Assembly: GCA_036802685.1 (NCBI GenBank)
Contig: DAIRVS010000005.1
Coordinates: 7,881 to 71,880, forward strand
Length of the DNA: 64,000 nucleotides
Source of the DNA: HGW-17 sp938004375
GTDB taxonomy: Bacteria; Myxococcota_A; Polyangia; HGW-17
Direction of reading: 5' to 3'
The notes beneath the pieces were generated by a model, which made no database searches, was not told where the DNA came from, and saw only the letters and a program-made list of their open reading frames with translations. Positions 18,486-27,129 of the stretch are shown here, piece by piece. Every line of letters begins with the position of its first letter. The first letter of the stretch is position 1. The position numbers and the translations under genes were made by a program.

Positions 18486-19139
18486 CTAGTACACCATCAC
18501 GGCCTTGATCTTGAACGTGACCATGGTCGTCTCGGGTGTGTCCTTCTTCTGTTGACCGGAGTTCACGGTCTGGACCTTCGCCTCCAGGATCTCCGGGTTC
18601 CGGAAATAGGCCGACACCCGCATACGCCGCGCGAGCTCGGACACGTCGTAGTGGCTGCGGGCCACGCCCTCGAGGGCGAGGAAACGATCCTTGTCCTCGA
18701 TCTTGGTGAAGAACATCGGGGAGGGGTCCCAGTTCGTGTCCAGATCGGTGCGCGCCTCGGGGCCGGTCACCGTGGGCAGCTGGCCCACGCTGACGATGCG
18801 GGCCAGCTCCAGCAGGACGAACACCGGGTTCGAGCGGACCTTCTCGATTCGCCCCACCGTGTCCACGCGTTTCTGGTACTCGGCCTTCATCTTCTGTTTT
18901 TCGGCTTCGGGCAGCACCTTGAACTGGGACAGTTGGGCCTGCAGCGCGTTGATCTTGCGGTTGTTTTCCTCGATGATGCCGCGGTTCTTCTCGATACTGG
19001 AGGTGTCCAGCACGAACTTGTAATGATAGAAGAGGCCGCCGCCGGTCAACAGCCAGGTCGCCAGGATCAGGAGCAGCACCTGCTGTCCCCGGGCTTCCTT
19101 CGGGGAGACCTTCTGTGGAATCAGGTTGATGCGCAACAT
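18486..19139 (-). CDS. pilN: Type IV pilus inner-membrane protein PilN
   Basis: 217 aa from the second Met (19139), because AAGGAG then lies seven to eight bases upstream; the ATG at 19145 would be too close. MLRINLIPQK is the conserved PilN N-terminus that inserts into the groove of cytoplasmic PilM. It is followed by one membrane helix (about 20-40), a coiled coil and a ferredoxin-like domain. It joins PilM to PilO in the pilus alignment complex. Confidence 0.94.
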   Translation of the reverse strand: MLRINLIPQKVSPKEARGQQVLLLILATWLLTGGGLFYHYKFVLDTSSIEKNRGIIEENNRKINALQAQLSQFKVLPEAEKQKMKAEYQKRVDTVGRIEKVRSNPVFVLLELARIVSVGQLPTVTGPEARTDLDTNWDPSPMFFTKIEDKDRFLALEGVARSHYDVSELARRMRVSAYFRNPEILEAKVQTVNSGQQKKDTPETTMVTFKIKAVMVY

Positions 19140-19164
19140 CGGCATACTCCTTCGGGAAGATCCC

Positions 19165-20217
19165 CTAGATCTTCTTGTCGCCCGGTCGGCGCAGGGCCAG
19201 GCCCAGGGCGACCGAGGCGGTGGCGGCCTGGGACTGCAAGAGCGGCATGTCGAACATGCCCGGGTCGACGATGACGCCGCGGGTGAAGCCGTCGAAGACG
19301 GTCACCGAGTTCTTGGACCGTCGCTCGATGGCCTGGACCAGCGGCCTCATGATGGAACCGCCGCCGGTGGCGACCAGCCGGGTGGCGTTCGTCGCCGGCG
19401 CCGAGCTCAGGAAGAAGTCGATGGAGCGCTGCAGCTCGCCCGCCATCACGTCGCACACGCGGTTGACGATGCCCAGGATGTTCGGATCCGGGGTGGCGCT
19501 CATGGCGAGCTCGCGCTTGCGGTTCTCTGCCTCGTCCGCGGCGATCTGCAGGGTGCGCTGGATCTCGCCGGTGATGGTCTGCCCGCCGATGCCGATGCCG
19601 CGGGCGAAGGTCGTCACGCCGCCGATGACGACGTTGAGTGACGTGGAGACGGCCCCGATGTTGAGCATCACCACGGTCTCCGTCGGGGAGAAGCCGACGA
19701 GCCGCTCGTACAGGTTCTGCACGGCGAAGGCCGCGACGTCGATGATCACGGGGTTCAGGCGGGCCTCCTTCACGATGTCGAGGAAGTCCTGCACGGTCTC
19801 CTTCTTGGCGGCCACGAGGAGGATCTCCATCTGCCCCTCGGTGTTCTTCGGCACCACGATGTCGTAATCCACCTCGACCTCGTCGCGGGCGAACGGGATG
19901 TGGTGGGACATCTCCAGGTTCAGTTCCTCGGCCAGCTCCGCCCTCGACATCACGGGCATGGCGATCTTCTTCACGATCACTGAGCGGCCGGAGATCGCGA
20001 TCGCGACCTCCTTGCGCTTGATCCCCAGGCGCGAGAACAGGGCTTCGATCGAGTCGAGGACCGCCGCCTGGTTCATGATCGCGCCGTCGACGATCGTCTC
20101 CGGGGGCAGGGGATTGATGCCGAAGTTCGCCAGCACGAGGCCCTTGCGGGTCTCCTCCAGTTGCACCACCTTGACCGATGAGGAACCGATGTCGAGGCCA
20201 ATACAGTTTTTCGCCAT
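19165..20217 (-). CDS. pilM: Type IV pilus assembly ATPase-fold protein PilM
   Basis: 350 aa from ATG 20217. CIGLDIGSSSVKVVQL is the phosphate-1 motif of the FtsA/actin-like fold; later blocks include AIAISGRSVIVKK and RLVATGGGSIMRPL. PilM is a cytoplasmic actin-like protein that binds the PilN N-terminus. An upstream in-frame ATG at 20247 would add ten residues not typical of the family. It is the first gene of pilMNOPQ and has a well-matched promoter upstream. Confidence 0.95.
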   Translation of the reverse strand: MAKNCIGLDIGSSSVKVVQLEETRKGLVLANFGINPLPPETIVDGAIMNQAAVLDSIEALFSRLGIKRKEVAIAISGRSVIVKKIAMPVMSRAELAEELNLEMSHHIPFARDEVEVDYDIVVPKNTEGQMEILLVAAKKETVQDFLDIVKEARLNPVIIDVAAFAVQNLYERLVGFSPTETVVMLNIGAVSTSLNVVIGGVTTFARGIGIGGQTITGEIQRTLQIAADEAENRKRELAMSATPDPNILGIVNRVCDVMAGELQRSIDFFLSSAPATNATRLVATGGGSIMRPLVQAIERRSKNSVTVFDGFTRGVIVDPGMFDMPLLQSQAATASVALGLALRRPGDKKI

Positions 20218-20266
20218 GATATTGTCATCCTTCGGTCCATGTGACAAATGGACCTACTCTGGAACC

Positions 20267-20296
20267 TTTATACCACATCAAGACACATGTAGTCAA
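20267..20296 (-). promoter_or_regulatory. Sigma-70-type promoter for pilMNOPQ
   Basis: Reading leftward: TTGACT (20291-20296), an 18-base spacer, then TATAAA (20267-20272), about 50 bases before the pilM start. The match to consensus is good (5/6 and 5/6). No sigma-54 -24/-12 element was seen in this gap, so the adjacent NtrC-type regulator probably does not act here through sigma-54. Confidence 0.7.
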
Positions 20297-20315
20297 ATTT
20301 CCGCAAAAAACTTTC

Positions 20316-21782
20316 TCACCCAAAGGTTTCCTTCTCTGAGTAATTGATTTTATATAGTTTTATTTTATATTGCAAAGCCCTTTCGCTGATCTCGAGAAGT
20401 TGAGATGCAGCGAACTTCTTTCCACCTGTAATTTTTAAGGCTTCAGTTATTAAAATTTTTTCTATGTCCTTTATTGCTCGTTTGATCGACAAGCTCGTGG
20501 AGTCGGGTGCCTGGGTCGTCCGGCTCGCACCGGGGGCCTCGGCGGGCGTGATCGTCGGGCCGGGCAGATCGTCGGGTTGAAGTTCACGTCGGTCGGCCAG
20601 GATGGTCAGGCGTTCCATCCAGTTCTCGAGCTCGCGCACGTTACCCGGCCAGGGGTACCGCATCAAACGGGCCGCGGCCTCCGGGGACAGGATCTTCTCC
20701 TCCACGCCGTGACGGCGGGCCGCCCGGGCGAGGAAGTGACGGGCCAGGAGCAGCAGGTCCTCGGGGCGTTCGCGCAGCGGTGGCAGGTGGATCGGCACGA
20801 CGTTGAGGCGGTAGAAAAGATCCTCGCGGAAGGCGCCGGCTGCGACCTGGGCCGCCAGATCCCGCGCGGTGGCAGCCATCCAGCGCACCTGGACCCGCGT
20901 CTCCTGGCCGGCGCCCAGGGGCCGGAAGGCGCCCTCCTGGATCACGCGCAGGAGCTTCACCTGCAGCGAAAGCGGCAGTTCCCCCACCTCGTCGAGGAAA
21001 AGGGTGCCGCGATCCGCCTGTGCGAGCAGGCCGGTGCGATCCTCGTGGGCGCCGGTGTACGCGCCCCGCACGACGCCGAACAACTCGCTCTCGAGGAGGT
21101 TCTCGGGGATTGCGCCACAGTTCACCGCGACGAACGGGCCGGGGTCCGGGCGCAGCGCGTGGATGAGGCGGGCGACCACCTCCTTGCCCGTGCCGCTTTC
21201 GCCCGTGATCAGCACCGTGGACTGGAAGCTGGCGATCTTCTGCACCTTCTGCAGCACCTGCTGGATCGAGGGGGAGACGCCGATGAGCATGCCGTCGGGA
21301 TCGCGGCCGGTGAGCCGGGAGCGCAGCGCCCGGTTCTCCTCGATCAGGGCCAGGCGCTCCTCGGCCTTGCGCACCGTGTGCAGCAGCACGTCCTTGCCGA
21401 AGGGCTTGGAGAGGAAGTGGTAGGCGCCGGCCTGCAGCGCGCTCACGGCCATCTCGATGGACCCGTAGGCCGACATGACGATCACCGTGCGCTCGGGGGC
21501 CTCGCGCATCAATTCTGATAGCAGCTGCATGCCGTCCTTCTTCGGGAGCCGTACGTCGGTGAGGATCAGTTGCAGGAGGGGATCGGCGAGGGCGAGCCTG
21601 AGGGCCTGCTCTCCGTCCTCGGCGGTGACCACCCGATAACCCGCCCCGGTCAGCACGCTCTCGATGACCAGGCGCAGCCCCGGTTCGTCCTCGACGACGA
21701 GGACGCCCCGGAACAGGGGGTTCCTGGAAAGGGTCTCTGGGGATGGGGTCAACCGGTTCGTCTCCTTCAGCTTCCACAGCAT
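20316..21782 (-). CDS. NtrC-family sigma-54-dependent response regulator
   Basis: 488 aa from ATG 21782. A receiver domain (about 20-140: VLVVEDEPG, ILTDVRLPKKDG with the phospho-acceptor Asp, SAY, SKPFG) is joined to an AAA+ sigma-54 activation domain (GESGTGKE Walker A; FGVVRGAYTGAHEDRTG; LFLDEVGELPL Walker B; PWPGNVRELEN) and a Fis-type helix-turn-helix at the C-terminus. The sigma-54 contact loop is GAYTGA rather than GAFTGA. A TTG codon at 21752 has the better ribosome site (AAGGAG) and may be the true start. It lies 98 bp upstream of pilM, where PilR would fit, but no sensor kinase is adjacent. Confidence 0.92.
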   Translation of the reverse strand: MLWKLKETNRLTPSPETLSRNPLFRGVLVVEDEPGLRLVIESVLTGAGYRVVTAEDGEQALRLALADPLLQLILTDVRLPKKDGMQLLSELMREAPERTVIVMSAYGSIEMAVSALQAGAYHFLSKPFGKDVLLHTVRKAEERLALIEENRALRSRLTGRDPDGMLIGVSPSIQQVLQKVQKIASFQSTVLITGESGTGKEVVARLIHALRPDPGPFVAVNCGAIPENLLESELFGVVRGAYTGAHEDRTGLLAQADRGTLFLDEVGELPLSLQVKLLRVIQEGAFRPLGAGQETRVQVRWMAATARDLAAQVAAGAFREDLFYRLNVVPIHLPPLRERPEDLLLLARHFLARAARRHGVEEKILSPEAAARLMRYPWPGNVRELENWMERLTILADRRELQPDDLPGPTITPAEAPGASRTTQAPDSTSLSIKRAIKDIEKILITEALKITGGKKFAASQLLEISERALQYKIKLYKINYSEKETFG

Positions 21783-21882
21783 ATGTAAGGAAGCCGAAGG
21801 GCGCAAAAAATGAAGGGAAAGTAGGGGATGGGGGAGGTGCCGGGGAGCCGGACCATGGGAGCGGGCCCGAAGCCCGGGGCGG

Positions 21883-23616
21883 TCAGCCGCCGACGAACGG
21901 ATACTGGAAGGACTTGGTCGAGGGCTTCTTGAACTTCGGGAACTTGGCGCCCCTCACGGCCTTCTCGATGCAGCCGCCCAGCGGGGAGGAGGCGTGTTCG
22001 CCGGAGGCCGAGGCGCTCTGGACGTTACCATTGCAGCCCACGGACACGCGGACGGTGACCTTGCCGGAGATGCCGAACTTGGAGAAGCAGGCGTTGACCG
22101 CCGTGCGGACGTTGGACATGCCGTCCTTGACGTCGGCGGGGGTGAGGGTCTCGTTGGGGTTGCCGGCACAGGCGTCGTCGCCGCCGGAGTTCATGGGGCC
22201 GTCGCCGCCACGGAACGGGGCGCAACAGTCGGGGGCGTTGTTCTTCAGCATGCACCACACCTTGGTGCAGCCGCCGTCGGCGGGCATGTCGTCGTTCATG
22301 GGCGGCATGTCGACGGGCATGTCCGGGGTCATGACGGGGTCCATGGAGCCGCCCATGACCACCACGGGGTCCATGGAGCCGCCCATCTCGACCGGGCGGT
22401 CGCCGCCCATCTCGGCAGGCATGTCGGGAGGCATGTCGCCGTCGGCAGGCATGTCGGGGGGCATGTCGCCGTCGGCGGGCATGTCGGGGGGCATGTCGCC
22501 GTCGGCGGGCATGTCGGGGGGCATGTCGGGAGGCATGTCGCCGGGGCCCATGTCGTTGTTGGCCGCGGGCATGTCACCGGGTGTCTTGTTGTTGGCCGCC
22601 GCGACGTTGTTGGCAGCGGGCTTGTTGTTCTGGGCCACCGGGGTGCCGCCCTGTTCCTTCTTGCCGGAGGACATCTGCCACACCACGAACCCTCCGATGA
22701 GGACCACGGCCACGACGGCGCCGATGATGGCGGGTACGATCCATTTGGGCTTCTCGGACTCCATCTGAGTGGGGATCAGGACCGGCGCGATACTGATGGG
22801 GGTGGCGACGACGGGCGCGGCCGGCAGGTCGAAGGGGACCGCGTCCTGCTTGGCGGGTTTCCCCGTGTTCATCGACGCGGCCATCTCCTGGATGTCGACG
22901 AGCCCGGAGCCCTGGCTGGACGGATTGATGTAGCCGGGACGGGGAGCCGGCTTCTTCGCGGAGGACGCCGCCAGGTTCTGGAGGTTGTCCAGGGAGAAGA
23001 GCACGGAGTTCTCATGGCGCTGGCCCTTGAGGGCGGTAGAGGCGGAGGAATCCTCTTCTTCGGTGCCGAAGAAGCCGCCGCCGGCGGGCTTCGCCGCGGG
23101 TTCGGGGGCGGGTTCGGGGGCTGCCTGCTTGGCCGGGGCGGCCTGCCTGGCGGGCTCGGCCTTGGCCGGGGCGGGCTCGGCCTTGACCGGGGCGGGCTCG
23201 GCCTTGGCCGGAGCGGGCTCGGCCTCGGCTTCGGGGAAGTGGGCGGAGAACTCGCCCAACGTGCTGATCTTCTTCCAGTCGGGGAGGCCTTCGTTCCAGG
23301 CGAGCGCGTCGGGCGGGATGGCGCCGGCGGCGATCTGATCCACCACCTCGGAAACAGTCATCGGACCATCGGTCTTGTCGCCGACGGCCACGTGCCAAAT
23401 CTTGGCGTCCGCTTCACTAGCTGCGGCCTGGCCGCCGGACATGGCGCTGTAGTCCACCACGCGCGTGGACTCGTCTTCGCCGCCGCCCTCGTCGGCGGGC
23501 TTCACCATGATGACGTGACCGCACTTTTTACACTTGATCTTGAAGGTCTTTCCCTTGGTCAGTTTGTCATCCGAGAGCGAATACTTGGCATGGCAACTAT
23601 CGCAGATCACTTTCAT
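21883..23616 (-). CDS. GltJ/AgmX-like protein: zinc ribbon, GYF domain, TM, repeat, AgmX C-terminal domain
   Basis: 577 aa. An N-terminal zinc ribbon has CysXXCys pairs at 5/8 and 29/32. A GYF-type domain (about 73-123: IWHVAVGDKTDGPMTVSEVV, ALAWNEGLPDWKKI) follows, then an Ala/Pro/Glu linker with KAEPAP repeats, one membrane helix (about 292-315), an Asp/Met/Pro repeat (PPDMPADGDM, about 345-420) and a C-terminal TonB-like domain with two cysteines. This is the order described for Myxococcus GltJ (AgmX), whose cytoplasmic zinc ribbon and GYF parts respond to MglA and whose outer part pushes on the envelope. No mglA lies in this window. The gene stands alone behind its own candidate promoter. 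Confidence 0.85.
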   Translation of the reverse strand: MKVICDSCHAKYSLSDDKLTKGKTFKIKCKKCGHVIMVKPADEGGGEDESTRVVDYSAMSGGQAAASEADAKIWHVAVGDKTDGPMTVSEVVDQIAAGAIPPDALAWNEGLPDWKKISTLGEFSAHFPEAEAEPAPAKAEPAPVKAEPAPAKAEPARQAAPAKQAAPEPAPEPAAKPAGGGFFGTEEEDSSASTALKGQRHENSVLFSLDNLQNLAASSAKKPAPRPGYINPSSQGSGLVDIQEMAASMNTGKPAKQDAVPFDLPAAPVVATPISIAPVLIPTQMESEKPKWIVPAIIGAVVAVVLIGGFVVWQMSSGKKEQGGTPVAQNNKPAANNVAAANNKTPGDMPAANNDMGPGDMPPDMPPDMPADGDMPPDMPADGDMPPDMPADGDMPPDMPAEMGGDRPVEMGGSMDPVVVMGGSMDPVMTPDMPVDMPPMNDDMPADGGCTKVWCMLKNNAPDCCAPFRGGDGPMNSGGDDACAGNPNETLTPADVKDGMSNVRTAVNACFSKFGISGKVTVRVSVGCNGNVQSASASGEHASSPLGGCIEKAVRGAKFPKFKKPSTKSFQYPFVGG

Positions 23617-23672
23617 GGGAAGCCAACTCCTGGGGGTGACCGATCAGCCCGAAGCTGATTCAGGAACACTGT

Positions 23673-23699
23673 TCTATATATTTCAGGCTCGAATGTCAA
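23673..23699 (-). promoter_or_regulatory. Candidate promoter of the GltJ-like gene
   Basis: A perfect TTGACA (23694-23699 on the minus strand) is followed after 15 bases by TATAGA (23673-23678), or after 17 by TAGAAC. The -35 is excellent and the spacing of the best -10 is short. It lies about 60 bases before the ATG at 23616. Confidence 0.5.
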
Positions 23700-23844
23700 T
23701 CCGGAGGATCCAGAAAAGAACCCTCTCGGGATGTGTCGGAACCCCCCTCCGTTCGACGCAGGATACGCACGCGAGGAGCCGGTTTCACCTGGAATACAAG
23801 CGGTCGCGTCGAACGCTCGGAGGCGCCCGGAGAGGAGAGGTGGA

Positions 23845-24261
23845 TCAGTGCCGGACGCTCTCGGTGCCGCCCTTGACGATGCGGCCGACGGTGCGGGGAT
23901 ACCATTTTACCTCGCCGCGGGAGTTGGGGACGTTCTGATTCTCCAGTTCCTGGGCGATCCGGTACGCGGACAGGCCGTCGCGGTGCATTTTGAGGATGAG
24001 CTCCTTCACGTCCTTCACGATGCGGAAGCGGCCGGTGTCCTTGCCCATCTGGTTGAGGGCGGCGCGGATCGTGCTCTGGGACCACTGACCACCGCGGGCG
24101 GCCGGAATGCCTTCGTCGTTGAACGTGCGGGCGATCTCTTTCAGGGAAGCGCCGAGCTCGTGCATCTGGGCGATGCGCATGCGCAGTTCGGTGCTGATCT
24201 CGTAACTTCCACGGGCACGGCCACGGGACTTGGGCTTCTGGGGGACGGTCTGCTCGGTCAT
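23845..24261 (-). CDS. DNA-binding protein of two recombinase-type helix-turn-helix units
   Basis: 138 aa from ATG 24261, with AAGGAG seven bases upstream. Two repeats are visible: IAQMHELGASLKEIARTFND..GIPAARGGQWSQSTIRAALN (about 40-85) and ILKMHRDGLSAYRIAQELEN..VPNSRGEVKWYPRTVGRIV (about 90-132). Both match the 'recombinase' DNA-binding segment of large serine recombinases (Ile-Ala-x-x-Leu-Asn, Gly-Ile-Pro, Gly-x-x-Trp). The N-terminal catalytic resolvase domain is absent and no remnant lies nearby, so it cannot recombine DNA by itself; a regulator or nucleoid protein is more likely. It has a short hairpin in its leader (24300-24318). Confidence 0.75.
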   Translation of the reverse strand: MTEQTVPQKPKSRGRARGSYEISTELRMRIAQMHELGASLKEIARTFNDEGIPAARGGQWSQSTIRAALNQMGKDTGRFRIVKDVKELILKMHRDGLSAYRIAQELENQNVPNSRGEVKWYPRTVGRIVKGGTESVRH

Positions 24262-24299
24262 TTCATCACTCCTTGAGAAAACGGTTAGTAAACAAAAAA

Positions 24300-24318
24300 T
24301 TTGCCGATGTACGGCAAA
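24300..24318 (-). promoter_or_regulatory. Leader hairpin upstream of the helix-turn-helix gene
   Basis: TTTGCCG and CGGCAAA form a perfect 7-bp stem with a five-base loop. On the minus strand a run of six T follows directly, about 30 bases before the ribosome site. It could be an attenuator, or an operator for the product of the gene. Confidence 0.45.
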
Positions 24319-24605
24319 AACAATCTGAACAACCAAAGCCTCTACTCGGAACTCTCGAGCCAAATTTTAGAAAAAAAGAACTTCGGTCTCATCGACCCGG
24401 GAAAAACCCAGAGAATGAGACGATTCCGTCATCCGAGTAGGGTCACTGTACCCAGAACGGCAGAAAATACAAGGCTTTTTTGCCACTATTTGCGACCTTG
24501 AATATTTTCGAAGGGTTATTAATCATGAAAATCTTTGATTTTCCAATATTTTTTTGGGACCTCCCATGGGCAGAAAATGCGTGAAATTTACGGATCGCAC
24601 CCGGT

Positions 24606-24654
24606 CAAGTCCAAGTCCAAGTCCAAGTCGAAATCGAAATCGAAATCGAAATCG
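24606..24654. repeat. Hexanucleotide repeat (AAGTCC)n(AAATCG)n
   Basis: About eight units of period six, changing from CAAGTC to CGAAAT part way along. The same TCGAAA-type unit recurs in two other intergenic sites of this window (53134-53168 and 61451-61477). Noncoding. Confidence 0.85.
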
Positions 24655-24806
24655 AGAATCCGTTCCGGCGGATCTGGCTTCCACTCGTTTGTCCAGTCAA
24701 ATCCCAGCGGTGGTCAAGTCCACTGATACCAGGACCCTCACAGGCTGATCATCCCGGTCACTTCGTGACCTCAGTCGGGACACCCTTTTGCGGGCGTCCC
24801 TCGGTC

Positions 24807-24837
24807 GCCGGTCAAGGGTTCAACGGACTTGACCGGC
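24807..24837. repeat. Perfect 10-bp inverted repeat
   Basis: GCCGGTCAAG and CTTGACCGGC flank an 11-base loop. No T-run follows on either strand, so it is not an obvious intrinsic terminator; an operator or an extragenic palindrome is possible. It lies about 120 bases before the start of the next gene. Confidence 0.55.
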
Positions 24838-24954
24838 GCTGTCAGAACTCGATCGCCCGGGGATCCTCGTATGGGGTGGTGGTGCCGGCCCACGGAATGT
24901 GCTAGAAAAAGAGACCCGTGAACTTCCGGGTGACCGCCCGAGAGGAGTACGATC

Positions 24955-27129
24955 ATGTGGACATGGCGCATCCTGCCGTTGGTCGTTTGTTTTTTAATTT
25001 TTGCCTGTGAGAGGGATGGGACGCGGGTGACCTGCCGCACGGTGAACGACTGCAGCCGGGGCCAGGTCTGCGATCCCGACACCCTCACCTGCGTACCGGG
25101 GCGGATCGCCGACATGGACGTGCCCGACCTCGACGGCGGGCTCCCCCTGCCCGACGGACCGGTGGCCGACGGGGACGTGGTCACTGATGGACCGACGCCG
25201 GACGGGGACGCGGTGGAGCTCGACGATCCCGTGCGCGTCTGCCGGTACGTCCCGCCGCCGGGGGACTTCTTGCCGGTGATGAAGTGCCGCTGGAACTCCT
25301 CCGTGCAGTACGCGACCTCCGACGACGTCGTCATGACGCCGGCGGTGGCCAACCTCACGGATGACAACGGCGACGGCGTCATCGACACGCGCGACGTCCC
25401 GGACATCCTCTTCGTGACTTACCGCCTGGCCGAGGACGGTTGCTGCAACACCCCGGGGGTGCTGCGCGTGGTCTCCGGGCGCTGCGGAGACGACGGTCAC
25501 CTGGTGGAGCACTTCTCGGTGGCCACCCCCGCCCTGGACAACTCGGCCGGCCTGGCCGTGGGCGATCTCGACGACGACGGCTTGCCCGACATCGTGGGCA
25601 TGACCCGCACCAGCGGCACCGTCGCCTACTCGAACACGGGCGTCGTGAAGTGGACCAGCCCGCATCCGCAGGGAGAGGACACCCTCACAGCGGTGCAGCC
25701 GGCCATCGTCGATCTCGACGGGGACGGCGTCGCCGAGGTCCTCGTCGGTCGCGTCGTCCTCGACGGGCTCACCGGGCTCATCAAGTGGCGCGGCGTGGCC
25801 GGCCTGGGCATCAACGCCTTCCTCGGTCCCATGAGCTTCGCCGCCGACCTCGATCTCGACGGTCGGCCCGAGATGATCGCCGGGAGCTCGGTGTACCGCG
25901 CCGACGGCCTGTTGCTCTGGCAGTTCCCCTATCCGTCGGCCCAGTCCCCCTGCGCCTCCGGGAGCCGCCCCTGCGACGGATACGCCGCGGCCGGCGACCT
26001 CGACGCCGACCCCGAGGGCGAGGTCGTGATCGTCCGTTCGGGAGACGTGTGGATCCTCCAGCACGACGGGACCCTGCTCGCCCACCTGCTGATCCCATGG
26101 GACAACTGCGCCAACAACGAGGGCGGTCCGCCGACCATCGCGGACTTCGACGGCGACGGCCGGGCCGAGATCGGGGTGGCCGGCGCGGATTTCTACGCGG
26201 TGTTTGACCTGGACTGCTGCGACGCGCTGCCGGACTGCCCCGCCGTGCCCGCCGGCGCCGACGCCTGCTCGGCGCCCGGCATTCGGTGGTCGGTGCCCAA
26301 CAACGACTGTTCGTCGCGCGTGACGGGCTCCTCGGTGTTTGATTTCGACGGTGACGGACAGGCCGAGGTGGTCTACAACGACGAGACGAACTTCCGCATC
26401 TTCCGGGGCACCGACGGCACGATCCTGTTCGAGGAGCCCAACCGGTCCCACACCCGGCTCGAGTATCCGATCATCGCCGACGTCGACAACGACGGGAACG
26501 CCGAGATCGTCTTCATCGAGAACACCACAGTGGCAGGCAGCCCCGACCACGGCATCGAGGTCTGGGGTGACGGGCTGGACCGCTGGGTGCCCACCCGCCG
26601 TATCTGGAACCAGCACATGTACGCGATCACCAACATCACCGAGGACGGGCTGCTGCCGGCCTACGGTTCCCCGCCGAACTGGCTGCTTTACAACAACTTC
26701 CGGCAGAACCTCCCCGACTACGACGTGTTCGCCGCGCCCGATCTGCAGCTCGAGTGGCTCGGCGTGGATCGATCCCAGTGCAACGGGCGGCTCGGCCTGC
26801 GGGTGCGCGTCTGCAACTTCGGGTCGTTGCGCGTGGGCCCCGGGGTCCCGGTGACCTTCTGGGACACCATGGCCGGCGCCGCGATCGCGTGCGAGACGCC
26901 GACGGCCACCACTGCCACCCTGGAGCCCGAGGAGTGCGAGGAGGTCACCTGCTGGTGGACCTCGCCGCCGCTGAACCCGGCCCGGGCGGAGGTCTCCGCC
27001 TGCGTGGACAACGACGCCCCGGCTTGCACCGCCGGCGGCCTGAACAACGAGTGTCGCGAGGACAACAATGCCGCCGCCGTCTCCGAGGCAGGCTGCAATG
27101 GCCCCGTGGGCAAGGGAGGTGTCCGATGA
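24955..27129 (+). CDS. FG-GAP/VCBS repeat surface lipoprotein
   Basis: 724 aa with a signal ending in FAC, a plausible lipobox, followed by a Cys-containing segment (CRTVNDCSRGQVCDP) and an Asp/Pro/Gly-rich linker. The body has many calcium-loop repeats of the type DxDxDG, such as NGDGVIDTRDVPDI, DLDDDGLPDIVG, DLDGDGVAEVLVG and DVDNDGNAEIVFI, typical of FG-GAP/VCBS beta-propellers on cell surfaces. The last 120 residues resemble a CARDB adhesion-like domain (LRVRVCNFGSLRVGPGVPVT). GAGGAG lies seven bases before the ATG. The stop overlaps the next gene's start by four bases, so the two products are made together. Adhesion or matrix role is inferred. Confidence 0.85.
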   Translation: MWTWRILPLVVCFLIFACERDGTRVTCRTVNDCSRGQVCDPDTLTCVPGRIADMDVPDLDGGLPLPDGPVADGDVVTDGPTPDGDAVELDDPVRVCRYVPPPGDFLPVMKCRWNSSVQYATSDDVVMTPAVANLTDDNGDGVIDTRDVPDILFVTYRLAEDGCCNTPGVLRVVSGRCGDDGHLVEHFSVATPALDNSAGLAVGDLDDDGLPDIVGMTRTSGTVAYSNTGVVKWTSPHPQGEDTLTAVQPAIVDLDGDGVAEVLVGRVVLDGLTGLIKWRGVAGLGINAFLGPMSFAADLDLDGRPEMIAGSSVYRADGLLLWQFPYPSAQSPCASGSRPCDGYAAAGDLDADPEGEVVIVRSGDVWILQHDGTLLAHLLIPWDNCANNEGGPPTIADFDGDGRAEIGVAGADFYAVFDLDCCDALPDCPAVPAGADACSAPGIRWSVPNNDCSSRVTGSSVFDFDGDGQAEVVYNDETNFRIFRGTDGTILFEEPNRSHTRLEYPIIADVDNDGNAEIVFIENTTVAGSPDHGIEVWGDGLDRWVPTRRIWNQHMYAITNITEDGLLPAYGSPPNWLLYNNFRQNLPDYDVFAAPDLQLEWLGVDRSQCNGRLGLRVRVCNFGSLRVGPGVPVTFWDTMAGAAIACETPTATTATLEPEECEEVTCWWTSPPLNPARAEVSACVDNDAPACTAGGLNNECREDNNAAAVSEAGCNGPVGKGGVR

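Larger units (their letters stand above)
24262..24954. other. 693-bp noncoding stretch between divergent genes
   Basis: No convincing gene is seen. It holds the leader hairpin of the left gene, an A/T-rich part (24300-24560), a hexanucleotide repeat (24606-24654), and a group of inverted repeats (GGTCAC-TTC-GTGACC at about 24757-24771, and 24807-24837) before the ribosome site of the right gene. Base composition is clearly lower in GC than the flanking genes. Confidence 0.7.

Noticed and set aside
23845..24261. Serine integrase or IS remnant
   Set aside because: No catalytic domain, no inverted repeats or target duplications found around it, and the gene has its own strong ribosome site; better seen as a small DNA-binding protein.
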